NCBI GenBank assembly: GCA_012521405.1
Contig: JAAYMK010000091.1
Span: 1-64,000, forward strand
DNA from: Bacillota bacterium
GTDB lineage: Bacteria > Bacillota > Dethiobacteria > Dethiobacterales > Dethiobacteraceae
Reading direction: 5' to 3'
DNA length: 64,000 bases
Within the stretch, counting starts at the first letter, position 1. Each line of letters opens with the position of its first letter. This document shows, in pieces, positions 8,684-16,684 of the stretch. The notes beneath the pieces were generated by a model. That model made no database searches. It was given only the letters and a program-made list of their open reading frames with translations, and was not told the DNA's origin. Both the position numbers and the translations under genes were made by a program.

Positions 8684-9673
8684 ATGGATAAAGATTGGCG
8701 ACAGCAGATTATACCTCTTTTACCGCCGCCTTTACAAAAGGCAGTGGCTGCCCTAAAACCGCCAATAATCTCCCGGTTGGAGGAAATGAGGTTGCGTGCC
8801 GGGAGGCCTTTAATCCTGGAAACAGATGCGGGCGAAAATTTTCTTGGACTTAAAGGTTTGGTGACCGAGCCCTTCCAGGCATACCTGGTGACGGCAGAAG
8901 ATTTGCACCATATTTTACTGCAGATGACGGAGTTTTCCCTGTACGCCCGGGATGAAGAATTAAAGCGCGGCTATCTTGCTTTGCCGGGCGGTCACCGTGC
9001 CGGTTTTACCGGCAGGGTTGTACTGGAGCGGGGAGAGGTTAAACTTTTGCGCGATTTTAATAGTATTAACATTCGCATTGCCCGGGAAGTTAAAGGGGCT
9101 GCCCTGGGGCTTTTGCCGCATGTCTACTGTGCAACAAAAAAACGTGTCAGGCACACCTTACTAGTATCTCCACCGCAGGCAGGCAAAACAACTATGTTGC
9201 GTGATTTAGCCCGCCTCCTCTCTGACGGTGATCCCCAAAGCGGCCGCCCGGGTTTTAAAGTGGCGATTGTGGATGAGCGTTCGGAAATTGCCGGTTGTTA
9301 CCAGGGAAAGCCGCAGCTGGATGTGGGGATGCGGACAGATGTTTTAGACGGTTGCCCGAAGGCAGAAGGGATGATGATGTTGGTACGCTCCATGTCGCCG
9401 CAGGTTGTGGTGACAGATGAACTGGGCCGTCCCGAAGACGTAAGGGCGGTGGAAGAGGTCGTCAATACAGGAGCCAGCGTGTTAACTACAGCACATGCTT
9501 ATGATGTACAAGAACTCATAAGGAGACCAAGTTTGGCATATCTATTGAAAAACGGTTTGTTCCAACGGGTAATTATGCTCTCAAGACGCCGGGGACCGGG
9601 AACTATTGAAAAGATTTATAACGGTGCGGAATTATCTCAATGGCTGCAAACGGAGGAAAGAAATGTTGGCTAA
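8684..9673 (+). CDS. spoIIIAA: Stage III sporulation protein AA (secretion-type ATPase)
   Basis: The cytoplasmic ATPase of the SpoIIIA-SpoIIQ channel linking mother cell and forespore. The start at ATG 8684 (GGTGAT upstream) gives 329 residues; the ATG at 8651 overlaps the promoter. The P-loop is VSPPQAGKTTMLRDLAR and the Walker B-type segment is VAIVDERSEIAG. VVTDELGRPEDVRAVEE is also characteristic. It resembles type II/IV secretion ATPases. It overlaps spoIIIAB by 11 bases. Confidence 0.95.
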   Translation: MDKDWRQQIIPLLPPPLQKAVAALKPPIISRLEEMRLRAGRPLILETDAGENFLGLKGLVTEPFQAYLVTAEDLHHILLQMTEFSLYARDEELKRGYLALPGGHRAGFTGRVVLERGEVKLLRDFNSINIRIAREVKGAALGLLPHVYCATKKRVRHTLLVSPPQAGKTTMLRDLARLLSDGDPQSGRPGFKVAIVDERSEIAGCYQGKPQLDVGMRTDVLDGCPKAEGMMMLVRSMSPQVVVTDELGRPEDVRAVEEVVNTGASVLTTAHAYDVQELIRRPSLAYLLKNGLFQRVIMLSRRRGPGTIEKIYNGAELSQWLQTEERNVG

Positions 9674-10187
9674 ATGTGTCGGAGCGCTTTGTATACTGAG
9701 TGCTTCCCTTTGGTGGAGCAATTTACAAATTGCCAAACTTAAGGCACGAGTGCGCCAGTTGGAAGCATTTCGTCTAGGTTTACGTTTACTGGCGGCGGAG
9801 GTGGGATATACGGCGACACCTTTGCCGCGGGCCCTTAAGCAGGTGGCCAAGCAACTGGGCGTGGAAAGTGTCAGTGCTTTTTTTCAGGCTGTGTGCCGTA
9901 ATTTACAGGAAGAAAAATTTTCTGATGCCACCGGCGCCTGGTTGGCAGCCATAGAAGCAAAACGGGAAAACCTGCAGTTGACGGCAAATGACTGGATGAT
10001 CCTTTCCCGGGCTGCTGCCGGTTTGGGGGGATTGGGACGGGATGATCAGCTTAAACAATTGGCTGCAGCGGAAACGCAACTGGCTGCTCAGGCCGCCGAA
10101 GCGGCGGCAGCCTTTGCCGGCAGTGAAAAAATGTGGCGCTATTTAGGCATACTGTCCGGTTTGGCCGTAGTAATCCTGCTGCTCTAG
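9663..10187 (+). CDS. spoIIIAB: Stage III sporulation protein AB
   Basis: A 174-residue membrane protein related to GspF platform proteins, the second component of the SpoIIIA channel. The start at ATG 9663 follows CGGAGG and lies inside the end of spoIIIAA. It has an N-terminal hydrophobic helix, a long helical cytoplasmic region (ARVRQLEAFRLGLRLLAAEV) and a C-terminal membrane segment (YLGILSGLAVVILLL). Confidence 0.93.
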   Translation: MLAKCVGALCILSASLWWSNLQIAKLKARVRQLEAFRLGLRLLAAEVGYTATPLPRALKQVAKQLGVESVSAFFQAVCRNLQEEKFSDATGAWLAAIEAKRENLQLTANDWMILSRAAAGLGGLGRDDQLKQLAAAETQLAAQAAEAAAAFAGSEKMWRYLGILSGLAVVILLL

Positions 10188-10216
10188 TCTTAAAGACTGA
10201 AAGGGAGAGGTATTGC

Positions 10217-10423
10217 ATGAATGGATTTAATGTGGATTTAATCTTTCGCATTGCCGGCATCGGCATTTTTATTTCCGTCTTAAATATTGTTTTGAAACAG
10301 GCGGGAAAAGAGGAGCAGGCACAGATGCTGACTTTGGGCGGGGTTGTCATTGTACTTTTGATGGTAATTCAGTTAATTAACGAATTGTTTTCCAGTATTA
10401 AGACGATTTTTAACCTGTATTAG
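10217..10423 (+). CDS. spoIIIAC: Stage III sporulation protein AC
   Basis: A 68-residue protein of two membrane helices. AGGGAGAGG precedes ATG 10217; the longer upstream frame has no support. The sequence IFRIAGIGIFISVLNIVLKQ followed by GKEEQAQML is characteristic. Its size is standard for SpoIIIAC. Confidence 0.93.
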   Translation: MNGFNVDLIFRIAGIGIFISVLNIVLKQAGKEEQAQMLTLGGVVIVLLMVIQLINELFSSIKTIFNLY

Positions 10424-10457
10424 CCGGCAAGGGGAGCCTAAAGAAAGGAAGAGGCCT

Positions 10458-10844
10458 GTGGAAGTCATCCAGATTGTAGCGTTTGCACTGATTGCCGCCT
10501 TTTTGGCCATCGTTTTGCGTGAACATAAACCTATTTATGCCGTCATGATTGCTGTGGTAGCCGGCATTATTATCTTTTTGCGGGTGGTTGCCTATTTAAC
10601 TACCATTCTGGATTATTTGCTTGATTTAACCCTGCAGGCAAATATTTCTTTAGTCTATTTAAATACCTTGTTAAAAATAGTAGGGATTGCCTATATTGCC
10701 GAATTTGGCGCCCAGATCTGTCGCGATGCCAATGAAGGTGTCATTGCGGCAAAAGTGGAGTTTGCCGGCAAAATCTTAATTTTAATCATGGCCATGCCGC
10801 TTTTGCTGGCTGTTTTAGAGACCATTTTAAAATTTGTCCCGTAG
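10458..10844 (+). CDS. spoIIIAD: Stage III sporulation protein AD
   Basis: A 128-residue membrane protein starting at GTG 10458 after AAAGGAAGAGG. It has hydrophobic helices near residues 5-18, 28-52 and 108-126, with the family segment LKIVGIAYIAEFGAQICRDANE between them. It lies between AC and AE as in every spoIIIA operon. Confidence 0.93.
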   Translation: MEVIQIVAFALIAAFLAIVLREHKPIYAVMIAVVAGIIIFLRVVAYLTTILDYLLDLTLQANISLVYLNTLLKIVGIAYIAEFGAQICRDANEGVIAAKVEFAGKILILIMAMPLLLAVLETILKFVP

Positions 10845-10851
10845 GTGGCTT

Positions 10852-12024
10852 ATGAAAAAATTTTGTACTTTCTTGATAGTTTTACTGTTAGTTATGTGGT
10901 GGACGACTGGGCCTGTAAGTGCCGAGACTGCTGAAGAGCTGGTTAAAGAGCAGTTGGAGAGATTAGATCTTCAGGAAATTGAATCTTTTTGGGAAAACAT
11001 ACAAGAGGAAACGCGTGAATATTTGCCGGAAATAACCTGGCAAAATATTTTGGCTTGGTTTCGCCCGCAAGAGGGACAGGGGTTATCTTTTAGTGGGATC
11101 TTAAAAGGTTTGTGGCGGTTTCTTTGGCGTGAGCTGTACCTTAATCTGAACTTGCTAGCAAAATTATTGTTTTTGGCTGTAGTGGCGGCGCTGCTAAAAA
11201 ATTTGGAAAAAGCTTTTGCCAATGAGAGTATTGCCAATTTAACACAAAGTGTTGTCTACCTTGTTTTAGTGACAATTGCCATGCAAAGTTTTGCCGTTGC
11301 CGTGGGTTTGGGGCGCAAAGCCATTGATACCATGGTGGAATTAATTCTAGCCTTGGTACCATTGCTTTTGGCATTACTGGCCAGCTTGGGCAGCCTGGCT
11401 TCCGCCGCCATCTTCCGTCCCATTATTGTTTTTGCCGTCAACTTTTTTGCCGCCCTGACACGGGACGCCATTTTCCCTTTAATCTTTTTAGCCACAATTT
11501 TGTCCATCGTTAATTATTTTTCACCCCGGATCACAGTAAGCAAACTGGCCGATTTATTTAAAAATGTTTCCGTTTGGGGTATGGGCTTAACCATGACAAT
11601 TTTCACCGGGCTTTTGTCCATTTATGGTGTTGCTTCCTCAGTGGGCGATGCCATCAGCATCCGCACAGCCAAATTTGCCACCAGCACTTTTGTGCCGGTA
11701 GTCGGTGGCTTTTTGGCCGATGCGGTGGAAACTGTAGCCGGAGCCACACTGATTTTAAAAAATACGGTACATATTGCCGGTGTCCTCATGCTCTTTTATA
11801 TTGTTATTTTTCCCCTGATTAAAATTTTGGTGATTGTTTTTGTTTACAAGCTGGCGGCCGCTTTAATCCAGCCCTTGGGGGAAAGTAATTTGTGTGACTC
11901 CCTTAATACCATGGCCAATTGTTTATCTTTAATCTTTGCCGCCGTAGCCATTGTCAGTTTGATTTTTTATTTGGCCATTACCATTATTGCCGGCGCCGGG
12001 AATGCTTCCTTTATGTTAAGGTAG
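10852..12024 (+). CDS. spoIIIAE: Stage III sporulation protein AE
   Basis: A 390-residue polytopic membrane protein. The start at ATG 10852 after AGGTGG is preferred to the in-frame TTG 10834. A signal peptide (residues about 1-25, ending in SAE) precedes an extracytoplasmic region. Six or more transmembrane helices follow, including LVPLLLALLASLGSLASAA and SIYGVASSVGDAISIRTAKF. It is the largest membrane component of the SpoIIIA channel. Confidence 0.95.
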   Translation: MKKFCTFLIVLLLVMWWTTGPVSAETAEELVKEQLERLDLQEIESFWENIQEETREYLPEITWQNILAWFRPQEGQGLSFSGILKGLWRFLWRELYLNLNLLAKLLFLAVVAALLKNLEKAFANESIANLTQSVVYLVLVTIAMQSFAVAVGLGRKAIDTMVELILALVPLLLALLASLGSLASAAIFRPIIVFAVNFFAALTRDAIFPLIFLATILSIVNYFSPRITVSKLADLFKNVSVWGMGLTMTIFTGLLSIYGVASSVGDAISIRTAKFATSTFVPVVGGFLADAVETVAGATLILKNTVHIAGVLMLFYIVIFPLIKILVIVFVYKLAAALIQPLGESNLCDSLNTMANCLSLIFAAVAIVSLIFYLAITIIAGAGNASFMLR

Positions 12025-12032
12025 GTGAGCTT

Positions 12033-12626
12033 ATGCTCAAAATTATCTCCGATGTGGTGCGCAATCTTGTTGTTTTCATAATATTAGTGACAATCTTGGA
12101 AATGATTTTGCCGCGCAAAGATTTTCGCCCCTTTGTCAATGTGGTGGTCGGTTTAGTATTAATGTTGATGCTTTTGGGGCCGCTGCGGATGCTTTTGCGG
12201 CTGCCGGGTTTAGCGGGCTTGTCGCTGGAGATGGATGATGTTATTTCCGAACAAGAGGTGGCGGTACAAGAGGCCATGTTGGAGCAGGTTAACTGGGATT
12301 TAACGCTGTCACAGTACCGGGAGCTGTTGGCAAACAAAATTGAAACTGTTTTGCAGGCGGAAAATTGGCGGGTTTTAGATATGGCCTTGACTTTGGAGGA
12401 AAACGTCAATCATTTGGAGTTTGGCATGCCACGCCGGATCTATGTTTTAGCGCAGGCAAATGAAATGCCGGCTGAAGTTGCGCGCATTGAAAAGGTGGAA
12501 ATCCAAATCAAGCCTTCAGCACAAGTAAAGCCGGTAAGGGAGCGCAACAAAATCTTAGAAACAAGCATCAGTGAAGCACTAGGAATACCTCAAGAAATTG
12601 TTGAAGTTTATGTGCTTTTAGAGTAG
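12033..12626 (+). CDS. spoIIIAF: Stage III sporulation protein AF
   Basis: A 197-residue protein starting at ATG 12033 after GGTGAGC. Two N-terminal membrane helices (LVVFIILVTILEMILP and VNVVVGLVLMLMLLGPL) precede a soluble domain that, in the family, adopts a ring-building-motif-like fold. It overlaps or closely abuts its neighbours. Confidence 0.93.
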   Translation: MLKIISDVVRNLVVFIILVTILEMILPRKDFRPFVNVVVGLVLMLMLLGPLRMLLRLPGLAGLSLEMDDVISEQEVAVQEAMLEQVNWDLTLSQYRELLANKIETVLQAENWRVLDMALTLEENVNHLEFGMPRRIYVLAQANEMPAEVARIEKVEIQIKPSAQVKPVRERNKILETSISEALGIPQEIVEVYVLLE

Positions 12627-12662
12627 TGAAAAGCGCAAATTTTTCAGGAGGAGGTGCAAAGT

Positions 12663-13265
12663 GTGGGAGCAAACCTGTGGCAGCAAATTCTTGAGAAATT
12701 GCCCATCAAAAGTGAACAAAACGGGAAGATGCGCTATGCCACCTGGTTTATTGTGGCGTTGATCGCGGTGGGCATTTACTTCATGTATCTTAGTGCAACT
12801 CCCAAGCGTCAGGTGGAAATAACTCCCCGGGAGCATGTCAGCCAAACACAAGTGCCGGTGACAACATTTTTCACGTATAAAGAACAACTAGAGCGGGAGC
12901 TACAGGATCGGCTGGAATCGGTTAGGGGTGTAAAAGCGGCCAAAGTTTTCATTACTCTGGAGAGCGGGCCCATTAAAGAATATTTACAAAATGAAGAGAT
13001 ATCGCAACGCACGACGGAGGAAAAGGACGGAGGTGGAGGAACGCGACTGATTGAGGAAAATTCTACGCGCACTGAGACGGTTATGAGTCATGGCAATAAC
13101 GGCCAGCAAGCTTTAGTGGTGCGGGAACAGACGCCTCGCATAGCCGGTGTCATGGTTACGGTTAAAGGAGAGGGTGGAGCAGCTTTGCTGGAGGAAATTA
13201 CAAGGGCTGTTTGTGCAGCATTAAATGTTCCGGCCCATCGGGTTACCGTGTTGGCGATGGAATAG
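12663..13265 (+). CDS. spoIIIAG: Stage III sporulation protein AG
   Basis: A 200-residue single-pass protein that forms the large ring of the SpoIIIA channel in the intermembrane space. The start at GTG 12663 lies about 10 bases after AGGAGG; the GTG at 12654 overlaps that site. The membrane helix is ATWFIVALIAVGIYFMYL. The ring-building-motif domain includes RLESVRGVKAAKVFITLE and ends in TRAVCAALNVPAHRVTVLAM. Confidence 0.93.
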   Translation: MGANLWQQILEKLPIKSEQNGKMRYATWFIVALIAVGIYFMYLSATPKRQVEITPREHVSQTQVPVTTFFTYKEQLERELQDRLESVRGVKAAKVFITLESGPIKEYLQNEEISQRTTEEKDGGGGTRLIEENSTRTETVMSHGNNGQQALVVREQTPRIAGVMVTVKGEGGAALLEEITRAVCAALNVPAHRVTVLAME

Positions 13266-13280
13266 AAAGGGGAGGAGAAA

Positions 13281-13889
13281 ATGAGTTTTGAGACGACAAA
13301 AAGATTAACTACAGTGATTATTCTGATTTTGGCCGTGGCGGCAATTTGGTATGTTAAACAGATTGGCGATGACCGTATCAGCATTACCGGCCCAGACACG
13401 GAAAAAATACAGGAGGTAATAAACCAGGATGGTGAGGAGGAAATTATCATACAAGAAGAGGGGGAATCGGAGGAAACCAATCTCTTGGATTTAAATCCGG
13501 AAAATTGGGATCTGGAAACATCAGAGACATTTTTTGTGGAATACCGCATGCAAAGGGAACGTGTCCGGGCCAGTGAAATTGAAATGCTGAACCAAATGAT
13601 TGAAAATCCGGAAATCTCCGCCGAGGGAAAAAAGAAAGCTGAGGAGCAGCTTTTGGCAATGGTGGAACTGATGGAAAAGGAACTTATGATTGAAAACATG
13701 TTAAAAGCCCAAGGATATAAAGATGCAGTATTTTTTATGAAAGATGGGCAGGTTAATGTAGTAGTGGCGGCTGTGGCCCTTGGCGAAGAAGAATTTATGC
13801 AGATTGCCGAAGCGGTGAGCACGGCAGCCGGCGTAAATTTGGAAAACATCTCCGTCATTGAGCACAGTGCGCAGCAAGTTATGAAGTAA
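13281..13889 (+). CDS. spoIIIAH: Stage III sporulation protein AH
   Basis: A 202-residue single-pass membrane protein that pairs with forespore SpoIIQ across the septum in B. subtilis. The membrane helix is near residues 8-24 (LTTVIILILAVAAIWYV). An acidic linker follows, then a helical region and a ring-building-motif domain ending in AAGVNLENISVIEHS. The start follows AGGGGAGGAG. No SpoIIQ gene is in the window. Confidence 0.93.
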   Translation: MSFETTKRLTTVIILILAVAAIWYVKQIGDDRISITGPDTEKIQEVINQDGEEEIIIQEEGESEETNLLDLNPENWDLETSETFFVEYRMQRERVRASEIEMLNQMIENPEISAEGKKKAEEQLLAMVELMEKELMIENMLKAQGYKDAVFFMKDGQVNVVVAAVALGEEEFMQIAEAVSTAAGVNLENISVIEHSAQQVMK

Positions 13890-13918
13890 AAAGCAAAAAG
13901 GGTGTCCAATGGTTCTCA

Positions 13919-13947
13919 TTGTATTGGCAAGGGCAATTTGGTATAAT
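13919..13947 (+). promoter_or_regulatory. SigA-type promoter with extended -10 for the Asp23 operon
   Basis: TTGTAT, 17 bases, TATAAT, with TG one base before the -10 hexamer (extended -10). It lies in the spacer after spoIIIAH and marks a vegetative transcription start for the Asp23-AmaP-DUF2273-nusB group. Confidence 0.75.
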
Positions 13948-13995
13948 ATAGAATGTTACAGTAGGCGTTGCTGTTAACATAAGGAGGTGTTTTCT

Positions 13996-14397
13996 GTGTC
14001 TGTGCATGAGGAATTAATGCCGACAGAATTGGGACAAATCAAAATTGCAGATGAAGTTGTAGCCATTATTGCCGGTTTAGCTGCTTCCGAGGTGGAAGGA
14101 GTTGCCGGAATGAGCGGTGGAATCGCCGGCGGTATTGCCGACATGTTGGGTAAACGAAATTTGGCAAAGGGAATTAAGGTAGAAGTTGGAGAAAAGCAAA
14201 CAGCCGTTGATATTTATGTTGTGATTAAATACGGTGAACGGATCCCCGATGTGGCCTGGAAGATTCAGGAGAATTGTAAACACGCCATTGAATCAATGAC
14301 CGGTTTGGAAGTTACCAGGGTAAATGTACACGTGCAAGGCATTAGTTTTGATACCCAGAAAAATGAGGAAACAGAAGAGGAGTCTCAAGTGCGCTAG
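13996..14397 (+). CDS. Asp23/Gls24 family envelope stress protein
   Basis: A 133-residue Asp23-domain protein: TELGQIKIADEVVAIIAGLA, VEGVAGMSGG and RVNVHVQGISF are the family blocks. Start GTG 13996 follows AAGGAGG at the right distance; the GTG at 13987 directly abuts that site. Asp23 proteins lie under the membrane, tethered by AmaP, and relate to cell-envelope homeostasis. B. subtilis yqhY holds this position before nusB. Confidence 0.9.
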   Translation: MSVHEELMPTELGQIKIADEVVAIIAGLAASEVEGVAGMSGGIAGGIADMLGKRNLAKGIKVEVGEKQTAVDIYVVIKYGERIPDVAWKIQENCKHAIESMTGLEVTRVNVHVQGISFDTQKNEETEEESQVR

Positions 14398-14404
14398 CAG
14401 GAGC

Positions 14405-14433
14405 ATAAAGCCCCTGTAGCGCAGGGGCTTTAT
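14405..14433 (+). terminator. Hairpin after the Asp23 gene
   Basis: A perfect 12-bp stem (ATAAAGCCCCTG / CAGGGGCTTTAT) with a 5-base loop. It is followed by GTGAGTTTTT rather than an immediate T run, so it is probably a leaky terminator letting Asp23 exceed downstream products. Confidence 0.65.
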
Positions 14434-14475
14434 GTGAGTTTTTACTCCGTGCTGCAAAAGGAGTTGGAATAGCCG

Positions 14476-15009
14476 ATGAAAGCTCGAGAAAGATTTTGCT
14501 TACTGCTGCTTGCCCTTTTCTTTGCTGCTGCCGCTGGTATTGTAGGTGGAACCGCACTTACCCTTATTCCGCAGTCCGCATGGCAGACAAGCTTTTCCGT
14601 CCTTTACGGCCGCCTGGAATATGTGATTGTGGCGGTTATCCTTTTAGCCTTGGCGGTTTTTTGCCTGCTTAACAGCTTTCGCCGCGAGGAAACCGTGGAG
14701 ACAATCATCCAAGCAGGTACACTGGGCGAGGTGCGTATTAGTTTTAAAGCAATAGAAAATTTAGTCCTTAAAGCTTCCCGCTCTGTCCAGGGTGTGCGTG
14801 AAGTAAAAGCGCGGATTTTACATGCAGAGGGCGGCATTATTATCTTTTTACGGGCACTGGCTTTACCTGATTTAAATCTTCCACAGGTGACAGCGGAGCT
14901 GCAGCAGGCAGTGAAAAGTTATGTGGAAGATACTACCGGCTGTACGGTGGCGGAAATAAAAGTTTTTGTGGAAAATATTGCCGCCGATGTGGCAAAGCCT
15001 GTCCGTTAG
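14476..15009 (+). CDS. amaP: Alkaline shock response membrane anchor protein AmaP
   Basis: A 177-residue protein with two N-terminal membrane helices (residues about 8-28 and 45-66), then an Asp23-like cytoplasmic domain (FKAIENLVLKASRSVQGVRE, ending in EIKVFVENIA). This is the AmaP layout; in Staphylococcus AmaP recruits Asp23 to the membrane. It is followed by a DUF2273 protein, the usual third member. Confidence 0.88.
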   Translation: MKARERFCLLLLALFFAAAAGIVGGTALTLIPQSAWQTSFSVLYGRLEYVIVAVILLALAVFCLLNSFRREETVETIIQAGTLGEVRISFKAIENLVLKASRSVQGVREVKARILHAEGGIIIFLRALALPDLNLPQVTAELQQAVKSYVEDTTGCTVAEIKVFVENIAADVAKPVR

Positions 15010-15031
15010 AGATCCGAAGGAAGGTGTAATT

Positions 15032-15253
15032 GTGTCTGCAAAAGCATGGCGCCAGATTTTGGCCCAACACTGGGGAAAAGTGCTTGGCGGCCTGCTGGGT
15101 TTAATTGTTGGCTTGGCCATTTTGCTCTTTGGCTTTTGGAAAAGTTTGCTTCTTTTTGCCTGTATTGCCATAGGTGTCTATGTGGGCCGTCTTTTTGATC
15201 ATCACGAAGGCTTGCAGAATCTACTGCAGCGTATTTGGCCAGAAAGCGATTAA
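15032..15253 (+). CDS. DUF2273 small membrane protein
   Basis: A 73-residue protein starting at GTG 15032 after GAAGGAAGGTG. Two hydrophobic helices (GGLLGLIVGLAILLFGFW and LLLFACIAIGVYVG) separated by KS match DUF2273, a constant neighbour of Asp23 and AmaP. Its molecular role is unknown; it is probably part of the membrane-tethered Asp23 complex. Confidence 0.85.
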   Translation: MSAKAWRQILAQHWGKVLGGLLGLIVGLAILLFGFWKSLLLFACIAIGVYVGRLFDHHEGLQNLLQRIWPESD

Positions 15254-15266
15254 CGGGAGAGTGTCT

Positions 15267-15686
15267 ATGAGCCGACGAGTTGCGAGAGAAATTGCTTTTC
15301 AGACATTATTTCAGCATGATATTGGCAAAAACGAGCCTGAACCTACTTTAACGAACCTGGCAGAGGAAAACGGCTTAAATGAGAAGGATGCCCAGTTTGC
15401 CAGGGATTTGGTAATGGGGGCCATTGCCAACCTGGCCGCATTGGATCAAGCTGTTTCTGAATGTTTACATAATTGGCAGCTGCAGCGCCTGGCAGCGGTG
15501 GACCGCAATATTTTGCGCCTTTGCGCTTATGAGCTTCTCTTTTGTCACGAGACACCGGTGGCCGTGGCCATTAATGAAGCTTTAGAATTAAGTAAAGCTT
15601 TCAGTAGTGATGAGTCCAGCAAATTTCTTAATGGCGTCCTTGACCGGTTGGCTCAGCAGAGAGTTCACCGCGGAGGTGAAAGCTGA
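15267..15686 (+). CDS. nusB: Transcription antitermination factor NusB
   Basis: An RNA-binding helical protein that works with NusE (S10) in rRNA antitermination. The start at ATG 15267 gives 139 residues; the longer frame overlaps the DUF2273 gene. Family blocks include REIAFQTLFQHD, AAVDRNILRLCAYELL, VAINEALELSKAFSSDESSKFLNGVLD. It overlaps the next gene by one base. Confidence 0.95.
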   Translation: MSRRVAREIAFQTLFQHDIGKNEPEPTLTNLAEENGLNEKDAQFARDLVMGAIANLAALDQAVSECLHNWQLQRLAAVDRNILRLCAYELLFCHETPVAVAINEALELSKAFSSDESSKFLNGVLDRLAQQRVHRGGES

Positions 15687-16621
15687 TGTTTTTAGGTATT
15701 GATACTTCTTGTTATACAACGTCCCTGGCAGTAATTGACCACCAGGGACGTTTGCTTGCTGACGAGCGAAAATTGCTTGTCGTTGAGCAAGGTAAACGGG
15801 GTTTGCGCCAATCCGAAGGTCTATTTATGCATGTGCAAAATCTACCGCTTTTGGCTGTCGCTCTCCGGGAAAAACTTCCGGCTTTAAAATTAAAAGCCAT
15901 TGCTGCCAGTGATAAACCGCGGCCGGTAAAAGGGTCATATATGCCTGTTTTTACGGCCGGGGCTTCCTTTGCACGGACATTGGCCGGACTCTTGCATTTG
16001 CCTTTTTGGTCCTTATCCCATCAGGAGAGCCATATTTTGGCAGGAGTGTGGTCTGCCGCCGTATCCTGGACAGATTTCTATGTGTTGCACGTGTCCGGCG
16101 GGACCACAGAAATGTTGGCGGTGAAAATTGCGGACGCCATAGAGGTAAAAAAACTGGGCGGTTCGGCGGACCTGCAGGCAGGGCAATTTATTGACCGTAC
16201 CGGAGTGGCTTTGGGGCTGCCTTTTCCCGCCGGCCCCAGTTTGGAGAAATTGGCGCAAAGGGCACGGAGGCCGATTAAAGTTCCTGTGGCAGTAAAGGGG
16301 GCGGAAATTTCTTTTTCCGGACCGGAAAGCCATGTGCAGCGGCTAATAGCGGCAAAAGAAGCCGCACCGGCAGATATTGCCCGTGGTGTGGAACATTGTA
16401 TTGGTGAGTCACTGCTGACATTAATTAAAAATATGCTGGCGGTGCACGGGCAAAAGCCTGTCCTCTTTGTGGGCGGTGTCATGGCCAACAAATATATTGG
16501 CAGCCTGCTGCAGGAAAGTTTGGGGGAGCAGTGTGCCTTTGCCCAAACGGCCTATGCTGGGGATAATGCGGTGGGAGCAGCCCTTTTTGCCCGGCAGAAA
16601 TTTATGGCCAAGGAACTCTAA
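15686..16621 (+). CDS. TsaD/Kae1-like protein (M22 family paralogue)
   Basis: A 311-residue ASKHA-fold protein related to TsaD, the tRNA t6A-forming enzyme. It begins FLGIDTSCYTTSLAVID, has the metal-binding HxxxH (SHQESH), HVSGGTTEM and a C-terminal FVGGVMANKYI plus GDNAVGAALFA. It is shorter and more divergent than canonical TsaD, and its place between nusB and xseA is not that of tsaD, usually near tsaB/tsaE. I read it as the Clostridial second copy of unknown substrate; it could be the only TsaD if no other exists. Confidence 0.72.
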   Translation: MFLGIDTSCYTTSLAVIDHQGRLLADERKLLVVEQGKRGLRQSEGLFMHVQNLPLLAVALREKLPALKLKAIAASDKPRPVKGSYMPVFTAGASFARTLAGLLHLPFWSLSHQESHILAGVWSAAVSWTDFYVLHVSGGTTEMLAVKIADAIEVKKLGGSADLQAGQFIDRTGVALGLPFPAGPSLEKLAQRARRPIKVPVAVKGAEISFSGPESHVQRLIAAKEAAPADIARGVEHCIGESLLTLIKNMLAVHGQKPVLFVGGVMANKYIGSLLQESLGEQCAFAQTAYAGDNAVGAALFARQKFMAKEL

Positions 16622-16684
16622 GGGCAGGAGATCACAGAAGGTTGGAGAAGAAATAAACATCATTGAAGCCAGCGGAGTGTGAAG

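Noticed and set aside
13088-13909. Minus-strand open frame of 273 codons
   Set aside because: It lies opposite spoIIIAG/AH, has low-complexity Ser/Thr-rich content typical of antisense shadows and no ribosome-binding site.
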